Positions 41,583 through 48,604 of a stretch of 64,000 nt of DNA are shown here, piece by piece. This DNA is from Verrucomicrobiaceae bacterium (lineage in GTDB: Bacteria; Verrucomicrobiota; Verrucomicrobiia; Verrucomicrobiales; Verrucomicrobiaceae). The notes below the pieces were generated by a model. It saw only the letters and a list, made by a program, of their open reading frames with translations. It searched no databases and was not told the origin of the DNA. Every line of letters starts with the position of its first letter. Position 1 is the stretch's first letter. The stretch covers positions 1-64,000 of the forward strand of contig JAIYDW010000131.1 of assembly GCA_027487315.1 (NCBI GenBank). Reading direction: 5' to 3'. The position numbers and the translations under genes are program-made.

Positions 41583-43109
41583 CTTGCCTTCGGCGGCCCA
41601 TTTTTTCATGAGGGCGATGTTGGCTTCGACGATGGGGTCTTTCTTTTTGAGGTATTCGGCCATGTCGCTGTCGTATTGGGCGGGGGTTTCGGGAGCGGGG
41701 TCGCGGGTGGCGGTGAGTTTTGCGTCGAGGAGCTGGCGGTGTTTTTCGAGGGTGTCTTTGAAGGTGGGGTTGGTGGCGAGGTTGGTGACTTGGTGGGGGT
41801 CCTGGAGGGTGTCGTAGAGTTCTTCGGGGGCGCGGGTGGGGCTGAAGAGGAGGTCTTCAGAGACGGAGGGGAGGGTGCCTGCGGTGTGAGCGGCGCGCAG
41901 GGCGATGAGGATGGGTTTGGCGTCTTTGTAGGCGTTGGGCTGGAGGTGGGGGCGCTGGGGGTGGCCGTTGCGGATGTAGAGGAAGCGGTCGGTGCGGATG
42001 GAGCGGAGGTTTTCGGTGGTTTCGTCACAGCGGTCGCGTGCGGCGAAGACTTCGGTGCGGGGGGTGTAGTCTTTGGCGAAGAGGTTGCGGCCCTGGATGG
42101 CGGGGGGGATGGGCAGGTGGGCGGCGGCGAGGGAGGTGGGGGCCATGTCGATCTGCTCGATGAGGTCGTCGCGGACGGTGCCTTTGGCGATGCCTGGGCC
42201 GCGCACGATGAAGGGGACGTGGGTGCCTTCGTTGTAGAGGAATTGTTTGCCACGGGCGTGGGAGATGCCGTGGTCGGTCATGAAGATGATGAGGGTGTTT
42301 TCGAGCAGATTTTCTTTTTCGAGGCGGGCGATGACCTGGCCGACGTGATGGTCGGTGAGGCGGACGGCATCTAGGTAGTCGGCCCAGTCTTGGAGGAGGA
42401 CGGGATCGCGGGGATAGTAGGGGGGGAGGGTGACTTTTTCGGGGTCGGTGGCGTTGCCGAAGGTGGCGATGACGCGTTGGCGGTAGGCGGCGCGTTTTTC
42501 CATGGGGCCTTCACGGAGTTTGCCGCCGTGGAGCTGGACCTGCATGAAGAAGGGTTTGTCACCGTGGTCGGCCCAGTCGGGGCTGTCGTAGATGGCGGGG
42601 TCCCATTCGAAGTTGTAGTCGGTCTTGCCGAGAGTGGCCTGGGTGGATTTGCCTTTTTTGTTTTTCCGTGAGGCGAGATCCTGGCCGGCGTGGTCTTTGC
42701 CGGGGAGACCGGAGCCGATGCAGGTGAAGTAGCCGGCTTTTTGGAAGAGGGCGGGGACGGGGGTGACGCCTTCGGGGAGGTGGATTTTCAGGTCGCCGCG
42801 ACCGCTGCGGTGATGGTGCGCGCCGATGGTGGTTTGATAGAGGCCGGTGATGAGGGCGGAGCGGCAGGTGGAGCAGACGGGGGCGGTGACGTAGGCGCGG
42901 GTGAAGCGGGTGCCTTCGGCGGCGAGGCGGTCGATGTTCGGGGTGGCGATGGTGGTCTCTCCGTAGCAGGAGAAGTGGGGGGACATGTCATCGACGACGA
43001 ACCAGAGGATGTTGGGGATTGCGGATTTCGGATTGGGGATTGCGGATTGGGTGTGGGCGCAAGGGGTGATCGCGAGGGTGAGGAGCAGGAGGAAGAGCAG
43101 GTGTTTCAT
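41580..43109 (-). CDS. Exported sulfatase (type I, arylsulfatase superfamily)
   Basis: 509 residues with signal peptide MKHLLFLLLLTLAITPCAHTQ. Metal-binding VVDDM follows, then the modification site VCSTCRSALITG at ~78-89: the formylglycine Cys and the Arg are there but the usual Pro/Ala is Thr. MTDHGISHARGKQ provides the Asp-His pair. Cuts sulfate esters or sulfamates of glycans; overall it resembles the group of sulfamidase-like enzymes. The segment SAIPNPKSAIPN behind the signal peptide is coded by a 7-bp repeat array. The stop codon falls in the end of a MITE-like element. Confidence 0.9.
   Translation of the reverse strand: MKHLLFLLLLTLAITPCAHTQSAIPNPKSAIPNILWFVVDDMSPHFSCYGETTIATPNIDRLAAEGTRFTRAYVTAPVCSTCRSALITGLYQTTIGAHHHRSGRGDLKIHLPEGVTPVPALFQKAGYFTCIGSGLPGKDHAGQDLASRKNKKGKSTQATLGKTDYNFEWDPAIYDSPDWADHGDKPFFMQVQLHGGKLREGPMEKRAAYRQRVIATFGNATDPEKVTLPPYYPRDPVLLQDWADYLDAVRLTDHHVGQVIARLEKENLLENTLIIFMTDHGISHARGKQFLYNEGTHVPFIVRGPGIAKGTVRDDLIEQIDMAPTSLAAAHLPIPPAIQGRNLFAKDYTPRTEVFAARDRCDETTENLRSIRTDRFLYIRNGHPQRPHLQPNAYKDAKPILIALRAAHTAGTLPSVSEDLLFSPTRAPEELYDTLQDPHQVTNLATNPTFKDTLEKHRQLLDAKLTATRDPAPETPAQYDSDMAEYLKKKDPIVEANIALMKKWAAEGK
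43016..43050. repeat. GGATTNN 7-bp tandem array inside the sulfatase gene
   Basis: Five units (GGATTGC, GGATTTC, GGATTGG, GGATTGC, GGATTGG) run in phase on the + strand. Two 16-bp copies, 43012-43027 and 43033-43048, are exact at a distance of 21 bp, so the frame is kept and the protein gains the doubled SAIPN segment between signal peptide and enzyme. Confidence 0.8.
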
Positions 43110-43166
43110 GGGAGGGAGGGGGCGGAGGGCGAGGAGGAGGAGGAGGAGGGACGGTGGGCGGGGAAG

Positions 43167-43550
43167 TTAAATGCGTTCGTCTTGGCGTTCCGGGGCGTTC
43201 AAACGAAGCAAGCGAACGGTGGCTTGGCTTTTGCTGGTGAGAGGGATGATGAGGGGGCCATCTCGGCGGAAATGATGGAGCCAGATGTCTGTTCGAGGAT
43301 TGAACAGGGGGGCGATTTTTCCGTCATCATCGAGACCGGCAATGTCGGTGCCCTTTGCTCGATTGCAGGTGGCGCAGGAGTAGGCGAGATTTTCCAAGGT
43401 GGAAGGGCCGCCATGTTTTTCACTGATGATGTGATCCACTTCGCAGCCGAAGAAGGTGTCGCTCTCGGCGATTTGGCAATACTCACAGCGGTAGGTTGCG
43501 CGTTCGGCGACTTGAAGCCTGAGTTTGCGATTTATCCATGACTCACCCAT
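43167..43550 (-). CDS. HNH endonuclease
   Basis: 127 residues. Two CxxC zinc knuckles (CEYC and CATC) frame the HNH core EVDHIISEKHGG and LENLAYSCATCNRAKG, as in McrA-type nucleases. A compact stand-alone nuclease that cuts DNA nonspecifically or with unknown preference. Its ATG overlaps the end of the 75-residue gene upstream by 8 bp, so the two are translated together. It sits between two sulfatase genes on the same strand. Confidence 0.87.
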   Translation of the reverse strand: MGESWINRKLRLQVAERATYRCEYCQIAESDTFFGCEVDHIISEKHGGPSTLENLAYSCATCNRAKGTDIAGLDDDGKIAPLFNPRTDIWLHHFRRDGPLIIPLTSKSQATVRLLRLNAPERQDERI

Positions 43551-43770
43551 TTCGGCGAGCGCGTGTTTTGGCCATTCGGATCAGGTGTTCGAGGCGCATG
43601 TAGTCGTCTAGCTCACTGGTTTCTTCCGGAAGCAGGCCGTCGGCTTTTTCCTTTTGGATGAGCCAAGCGACACGCTCACGAGTTTCGTTATCCGCTGCGA
43701 AACGGATGAGATCCTCACGCAGAGCGCCAGTCGCTACGAAATCCACAATTTGGTCAAAGGCTTTGGTCAT
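43543..43770 (-). CDS. Small acidic helical protein paired with the HNH nuclease
   Basis: 75 residues, rich in acidic and helical segments (AADNETRERVAWLIQKEKADGLLPEETSELDDYMRLEHLI). No signal peptide or enzyme motif. It comes first in a two-gene unit and overlaps the nuclease start by 8 bp. The sequence resembles the small proteins often annotated before HNH genes; a role as control or antitoxin-like partner is inference only. Confidence 0.65.
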   Translation of the reverse strand: MTKAFDQIVDFVATGALREDLIRFAADNETRERVAWLIQKEKADGLLPEETSELDDYMRLEHLIRMAKTRARRNG

Positions 43771-43848
43771 AACTGTTGGTGAGGATAACTTCGGGTGTCA
43801 GTTGAGTCGAGAGCGTTTTATCCGAAAAGCCTGGGGGAATGGTTGCGG

Positions 43849-45669
43849 TTATTTTAGGGGGATGGGTTTGGAGTTGAGGTGGTGGAGGGCGGTGGTGATG
43901 TCTTCTCCGACGAAGGCGGCGATGATGAGGGCTTGGGTGGGGAGGGCGGCGGGGACGTCGAAGGTGACTTCGGCGGTGGCGTTGCCTTGGATGTCGATGA
44001 TTTTTCTTTCGATGCGGGTGTTGTCACGTTGTTTGAGAGTGACGTGGAGTTTTTGAGGGCCGAGGTCGTCGTGCAGGGTGTGGATGATGCGGACGGTGAG
44101 CGGGGTGCTGAGGGTGGCGGTGGCGGGGAGGTCGAGGGTGAGGTGATCGCCTTTTTTTGGTGGGATGGCGGCGGCTTTGGCTTTGCCCTTGGGTTTGGTT
44201 TTGTTTTTCTTGGGGGCTCCGCGTTCGGCGGCTGCACCGCGCACGGTTTTCATGAAGGCTTCGCGTGCGGCGGGGTCGTGGCGGTTGCGGAAGACGTTGA
44301 GGAGAGGGTCTTTGGTTTTGACCATCCAGGCTTCGAGGGCGGTGGTGAGTTTGGTTTGTTCGGCTTGGTGCTGGGGTTTGTGGATGAGGTTGGTGAGGGC
44401 GGCGTCGTCGTAGCGGTATTGGTAGAGTTCTTCGGGGACGCGGTGGTCGATGAGATCGAGGCGGGCGGCGATGTCGGGGCGTTCGGGGGCGAGGGCTTTC
44501 ATGCGACGGTAGGTGACGGTGCCTTGGGTGGCGGTTTTCATGATGGTTTTGCCGTCGGACCAGGGGTTGAAGAGGTAGGCGAAGTCGCGGGTGATGATGG
44601 AGCGCATGGGTGAGCGGTCGCCGCCGGAGTTTTCGTTGTATTCGGTGATGACGTGGTCGCGGTCGGTTTGGGTTTCGCCTCGAAGGATGGGGGCGAAGGA
44701 GCGGCCGTCGAAGCCGGGGGGATGCGGGATTTCGACGATGTCGAGCAGGGTGGGGAGGAGATCGACAGCGGAGACGAGGTGTTGGTCATCGACGGCGCCG
44801 GGTTGGGTGATGCCGGGCCAGCGGACCATCAGGGGGGTGCGGGTGCTGTGGTAGTAGAGCTGGGTTTTGGCGAAGGGCAGGGGCATGCCGTGGTCGGAGA
44901 GGAAGAGGATGACGGTGCGCTGGTCTTCGCCGGAATCCTGGAGGGCGCGGAGGATTTGGCCGAGGCAGTCGTCGGCGCGGCGGACGGAGGAGTAGTATTC
45001 GGCGAGCTCGGTGCGGACCTGGGGGTCGTCGAAGAGGAAGCCGGGGATGGGGACTTCGTCGGCGGTGAAGACTCGGGAGGGGACGTGGGGGTCGGGCTTG
45101 CCGCCTTCGGCGTAGAAGGGTTTGTGGGGGTCGGAGATGTTGAGGTTGAGGCAGAAGGGTTTGCCTGCGGCTTTGGCGTTGGCGATGCCGGTTTGGGTGG
45201 AGGTGTAGTAGGAGGCGGCGTCTTTGATGTGGGCTGGGGAGCCGTCGGGGAGTGTGTCGAGGATGATGTCCCAGGCGGGGTAAGGGTGATAGGGGGTGGA
45301 GTGGGAGACTTTGCCGCGGATGCCGGTGTAGTAGCCGGCGGTTTTCATGAGGTCGGAGAGGTGGGGGTAGTCGGGGTCTTTGATTTCGTAGAAACCTTCG
45401 ACGCGGGTGGTGTGGGGGTAGCGTCCCGACCACATGACATTGCGGGAGGGCATGCAGTTGCCGACCTGGACGAAGGCGTGGTTGAAGCGGAGGCTCTGTC
45501 CGGCCAGGCGGTCCATGTTCGGCGTGGTGTCGGGCAATTTGCAGCCGTAGGCGCCGACGGAGTCGCAGCTCATGTCATCGGTGGTGATGAGCAGGAGGTT
45601 GGGCTTTTCGGTGGCGGGGAGGGGATTCGCCAGGAGGAGCGTGGTGAGGAGGGCGGCGGCGAACTTCAT
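43849..45669 (-). CDS. Exported sulfatase (heparan N-sulfatase-like) with extra C-terminal domain
   Basis: 606 residues from ATG 45669, which opens the signal peptide MKFAAALLTTLLLANPLPA. Sulfatase motifs: LLITTDDM, the formylglycine site NCMPSRNVMWSGRYPH (CxPSR), KVSHSTPYH, and FLSDHGMPLP. The fold and motif order are those of SGSH-like sulfatases that remove N- or O-sulfate from amino sugars. After ~residue 500 a Lys-rich linker (KKNKTKPKGKAKAA) leads into a ~90-residue beta domain, absent from most sulfatases. Gap of 78 bp to the HNH unit. Confidence 0.9.
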   Translation of the reverse strand: MKFAAALLTTLLLANPLPATEKPNLLLITTDDMSCDSVGAYGCKLPDTTPNMDRLAGQSLRFNHAFVQVGNCMPSRNVMWSGRYPHTTRVEGFYEIKDPDYPHLSDLMKTAGYYTGIRGKVSHSTPYHPYPAWDIILDTLPDGSPAHIKDAASYYTSTQTGIANAKAAGKPFCLNLNISDPHKPFYAEGGKPDPHVPSRVFTADEVPIPGFLFDDPQVRTELAEYYSSVRRADDCLGQILRALQDSGEDQRTVILFLSDHGMPLPFAKTQLYYHSTRTPLMVRWPGITQPGAVDDQHLVSAVDLLPTLLDIVEIPHPPGFDGRSFAPILRGETQTDRDHVITEYNENSGGDRSPMRSIITRDFAYLFNPWSDGKTIMKTATQGTVTYRRMKALAPERPDIAARLDLIDHRVPEELYQYRYDDAALTNLIHKPQHQAEQTKLTTALEAWMVKTKDPLLNVFRNRHDPAAREAFMKTVRGAAAERGAPKKNKTKPKGKAKAAAIPPKKGDHLTLDLPATATLSTPLTVRIIHTLHDDLGPQKLHVTLKQRDNTRIERKIIDIQGNATAEVTFDVPAALPTQALIIAAFVGEDITTALHHLNSKPIPLK

Positions 45670-45723
45670 GGGAGCGGGGAAACGTGAAAACGGGCCGCTC
45701 ATTTCGTCTGATTGGGCATGCAA

Positions 45724-45892
45724 TTGACCAATTCTCGAAATGCTTGTCACATTGCCCAGCGGCGGAGCGGCCTCATTGGCTGCGTTAGCCGCTTGACCGC
45801 TATTGATTTAATAGCGGGCTGCGCGACATCCTTGCCACTGAAGCCGCTGCGCTCGCCGGATCAAAATGACCCTCTTTTCGAGAACCGGTCTA
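45724..45892. mobile_element. MITE-like element, copy 2
   Basis: 169 bp, about 85% like copy 1 by eye, in the same orientation. Ends are TTGACCAATTCTCGAA and TTCGAGAACCGGTCTA. The internal stem reads CCGCTATT/AATAGCGG: against copy 1, one pair changed C-G to T-A and one T-G to C-G, which keeps the stem. The TAG stop of pdxH (45890-45892) lies in its right end, exactly as in copy 1. Confidence 0.7.
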
Positions 45893-46543
45893 GGGGCTGA
45901 CGCGGAGGCGGGTCCAGTGGTTGCCGTCGCGGACGTAGCGGAGGCGGTCGTGGAGGCGGCTGGTGCGGCCCTGCCAGAATTCGATTTCGTCGGGGACGAG
46001 GGAGTAGCCGCCCCAGTGGGGGGGGCAGGGGATTTCCTGGCCGGCGTATTGGGTTTCGAGTTCGGCGGCGCGGGATTCGAGGTGGGAGCGATCGGGGATG
46101 ATTTGGCTTTGGGTGGAGGCCCAGGCGCCGATTTGGTGGGAGCGGGGGCGGGCGGCGAAGTAGCTTTTGGCTTCGTCGTGGGGGAGTTTCCAGACGAGGC
46201 CGCGGGCGGTGACCTGGCGTTGGCGTGCGGTCCAGAGGAAGCAGATGGCGGCGCGGTTGTTTTCGGCGAGTTCCTGGCCTTTGCGGCTTTGGTAGTTGGT
46301 GTAGAAGTGGAAGCTGCGGTCGTCGAGGCCTTTGAGGAGGACGATGCGGGCGGTGGGGATGCCGCCCTGGCCGATGGTGGCTAGGGTCATGGCGTTGGGT
46401 TCGGGGAGTTGATGCTGGAGGGCGTCGTGCAACCAGTCGTGGAAGAGGATGAAGGGATCGCTGGGGGCGGAGGATTCGTCGAGGGCGTCGAGATCGTAGC
46501 TGACGCGTAAATCCTGGAGGTTTGGTTTGTCAGGAGCATTCAT
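45890..46543 (-). CDS. pdxH: Pyridoxine/pyridoxamine 5'-phosphate oxidase
   Basis: 217 residues from ATG 46543 (ATG 46567 also possible); usual length. FMN enzyme that oxidises PNP and PMP to PLP. Visible motifs are AMTLATIGQGGIPTARIVLLKG, FYTNYQSRKGQEL, LWTARQRQVTARG, and the C-terminal EFWQGRTSRLHDRLRY with the phosphate-binding Arg and His. The last codons and stop come from the end of the MITE-like element, though the protein end RLRVSP is close to the normal family end (usually RLAP). Divergent from hpt with ~100 bp between. Confidence 0.95.
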   Translation of the reverse strand: MNAPDKPNLQDLRVSYDLDALDESSAPSDPFILFHDWLHDALQHQLPEPNAMTLATIGQGGIPTARIVLLKGLDDRSFHFYTNYQSRKGQELAENNRAAICFLWTARQRQVTARGLVWKLPHDEAKSYFAARPRSHQIGAWASTQSQIIPDRSHLESRAAELETQYAGQEIPCPPHWGGYSLVPDEIEFWQGRTSRLHDRLRYVRDGNHWTRLRVSP

Positions 46544-46643
46544 ATCCGTTATCTGGTTTTCAATCATCCTGGGCCGAGGGGGTTGCGAAAGCGAGCTTAA
46601 AGGCGACAGGTTTCGAAAGTCTTACGCTTCCATCGTCCTTCTC

Positions 46644-47195
46644 ATGCCTTCTATTGTCACTGGTATCATTCAAGATCTGAATCGGACGCTGATTGATGCG
46701 GCGTCGATTGAAGCGCGTGTGGCGGAGATGGCGGATGAGATTGAGCGGGATTGCGCGGGGGAGGTGCTTACGGTGGTGGCGTTGATGGATGGGTCGCTGT
46801 TTTTTGTGGCGGATCTTTTGAGGAAGATTGATTTGCCGATTCGGCTGATCACGCTGAGTGCGAGCAGTTACCATGGGGGGACGTCGAGCAGTGGGAGTTT
46901 GCGGGTGGCCTGGCCGGAGGGGATGGATTTGAAGGGGCAGACGGTTTTGCTGTTGGATGATATTCTGGATACGGGTCTGACATTGAGTGAGATTCGGCTG
47001 CACCTGGAGGCGCAGGGGCCACGGTGGCTGCGCTGCGGGGTGTTGCTGAGCAAGAAGCGGGAGCGGGCGCGGGAGGTGGTGGCGGAGTATGTGGGGTTTG
47101 AGATCGAGGATGAGTTTGTGGTAGGCTACGGGATGGATTTTGACGGGCGGTTCCGGAATCTGCCATGCATTGGGGTGCTGAAACTGGATGCTTGA
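46644..47195 (+). CDS. hpt: Hypoxanthine phosphoribosyltransferase
   Basis: 183 residues from ATG 46644, the normal length. Salvages hypoxanthine and guanine to IMP and GMP with PRPP. The PRPP loop VLLLDDILDTGLTL and the flexible-loop segment LSASSYHGGTSSSG are present, with VGYGMDFDGRFRNLP at the end. A longer upstream frame is not needed. Its stop overlaps the start of moaD by 8 bp. Confidence 0.93.
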   Translation: MPSIVTGIIQDLNRTLIDAASIEARVAEMADEIERDCAGEVLTVVALMDGSLFFVADLLRKIDLPIRLITLSASSYHGGTSSSGSLRVAWPEGMDLKGQTVLLLDDILDTGLTLSEIRLHLEAQGPRWLRCGVLLSKKRERAREVVAEYVGFEIEDEFVVGYGMDFDGRFRNLPCIGVLKLDA

Positions 47196-47445
47196 GATGA
47201 TGCGGGTGCGGGTGCTGTTTTTTTCGGTGCTGCGGGATTTGACCGGGGTGGAGGAGCTGGAGGTGGAGGTCGAGGAGGGGGTGAGGCTGGGGGGGCTGAT
47301 GGCGGGGTTGTTTGAGCGGTGGCCGAGGCTGGGGGAGTGGGATGCGAGTTTGTTGCTGGCGGTGGATCAGGAATATGCGGGGCGGGAGGTGGTTTTGAGG
47401 AGTGGGTGCGAGGTGGCGGTGATGCCGCCGGTGCAGGGGGGGTAG
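47188..47445 (+). CDS. moaD: MoaD/ThiS-type sulfur carrier
   Basis: 85 residues (82 from ATG 47197). Beta-grasp fold with the obligatory C-terminal Gly-Gly (PPVQGG) that becomes a thiocarboxylate. FFSVLRDLTG and LAVDQEYA are MoaD-like, so a molybdopterin synthase small subunit is likely. No moaE, moeB or other cofactor gene is near; it may serve elsewhere. It overlaps hpt by 8 bp, suggesting shared translation. Confidence 0.82.
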   Translation: MLEMMRVRVLFFSVLRDLTGVEELEVEVEEGVRLGGLMAGLFERWPRLGEWDASLLLAVDQEYAGREVVLRSGCEVAVMPPVQGG

Positions 47446-47451
47446 GAAGTG

Positions 47452-47472
47452 GAGAGTAGAGAGTAGAGAGAG
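47452..47472. repeat. GAGAGTA 7-bp tandem repeat
   Basis: Two exact units (47452-47465) and a third degenerate one begin 7 bp after the moaD stop codon. Period and purine-rich content match the arrays at 40089 and 43016. Confidence 0.6.
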
Positions 47473-47539
47473 TCGTCAGGGAGAGAAATTGATAGGATGG
47501 GGTTTGGATGGGCGTTTTATTGGGCTTGTTTGATGCTTT

Positions 47540-48352
47540 ATGAAGATTCTTTTTCCGTTTGCGGCGTTGGTGGTTGTTTTGGGTTTTGCTTTTGCTGGCA
47601 ATGAGGCGCCGAGTGGGAAGGCGAAGGCGTTGCGGGTGCTGATGGTGACGGGGGGATGTTGTCACGATTACGAAAATCAGAAGATGATTTTGGCCGAGGG
47701 CTTGAGTGCGCGGGCGAATGTGGAGTTTGAGGTGGTGCATGAGGAGGGGCCGGAGGGGAAGAAGGACAAGACGCACCGGATTTCGATTTATGAGAAGGCG
47801 GATTGGGCGAAGGGGTATGATTTGGTGCTGCACAATGAGTGTTTTGGCGGGATCACGGACAATGCGTTTGTGGAACGGATTGCGAAGCCGCACTTCGATG
47901 GGGTGCCTGCGGTGATGCTGCACTGTTCAGCTCACAGCTACCGGGCGGCGAGCACGGACGAGTGGCGCAAGTGTTTGGGGATGAAGAGCATGAGCCATGA
48001 GAAGAACCGGGATTTGCTGGTGAAGAACGTGGCGGCGGAGCATCCGGTGATGAAGGGGTTTCCGGCGGAGTGGCTCGACAAGGCGGACGAGCTTTACAAG
48101 AACGAGCATTTGTATGAGAACTTCACGCCGCTGGCGAAGGCGTATGGGGAGGACACGAAGCAGGATCATGTGCTGGTGTGGACGAATCAGTATGGGGCTG
48201 GGAAGGTGTTTGCGACGACGATGGGGCACAATAACTCGACGATGGAAGATCCGGTGTTTTTGGATTTGGTGGCGAGGGGTTTGTTGTGGGCTTGCGGGAA
48301 ACTGGATGAGAGTGGGAAGCCGATGGCGGGCTTTGAAGGCCAGCAGAAGTGA
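47540..48352 (+). CDS. Exported ThuA-domain protein (second in window)
   Basis: 270 residues with signal peptide MKILFPFAALVVVLGFAFAGNE. ThuA-type fold: RVLMVTGGCCHDY, YDLVLHNECFGG, GVPAVMLHCSAHSYR, VWTNQYGAGKVFATTMGHNN. Distinct from the ThuA in the sugar cluster; it has the HDYENQK/HCSAHSYR form common in planctomycete and verrucomicrobial proteins. Neighbours give no pathway, so a role with a keto sugar is only inferred from the family. Confidence 0.85.
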   Translation: MKILFPFAALVVVLGFAFAGNEAPSGKAKALRVLMVTGGCCHDYENQKMILAEGLSARANVEFEVVHEEGPEGKKDKTHRISIYEKADWAKGYDLVLHNECFGGITDNAFVERIAKPHFDGVPAVMLHCSAHSYRAASTDEWRKCLGMKSMSHEKNRDLLVKNVAAEHPVMKGFPAEWLDKADELYKNEHLYENFTPLAKAYGEDTKQDHVLVWTNQYGAGKVFATTMGHNNSTMEDPVFLDLVARGLLWACGKLDESGKPMAGFEGQQK

Positions 48353-48512
48353 GGAATGGGTCATTGAGTGAGGGAGGTCTGCCCGGTTAGCGGTTTCCGG
48401 TGCGGATCGCGTGGGTGGCGCTGCATGGGGAAATCCTGATGGCGTGCGACTTTGCGGACGTGACTTTGGAGAAGTGCGGAGGCGATGAAATCTCAGGTTT
48501 CCCAAATTCTTA

Positions 48513-48541
48513 CTTTCAATATGTTTATAAATTGCTATAAT
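48513..48541 (+). promoter_or_regulatory. Candidate promoter of the two-component system
   Basis: An extended -10 box, TGCTATAAT at 48533-48541, matches the sigma-70 consensus. The -35 region about 17 bp upstream (CTTTCA) is weak, as is usual with extended -10 promoters. The gap of 252 bp is AT-rich here against a GC-rich background, and transcription would start ~57 bp before the histidine kinase ATG. Confidence 0.5.
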
Positions 48542-48604
48542 TACGAGAAATATTAGCGAAATTGAAGGTCTGGCTGTGTCAGGCTTGAAAAGGCTCTTTT
48601 GTCC

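Noticed and set aside
44653-45687. A 344-codon open frame opposite the second sulfatase
   Set aside because: Low-complexity Gly/Val/Glu sequence; the sulfatase on the minus strand has all family motifs.
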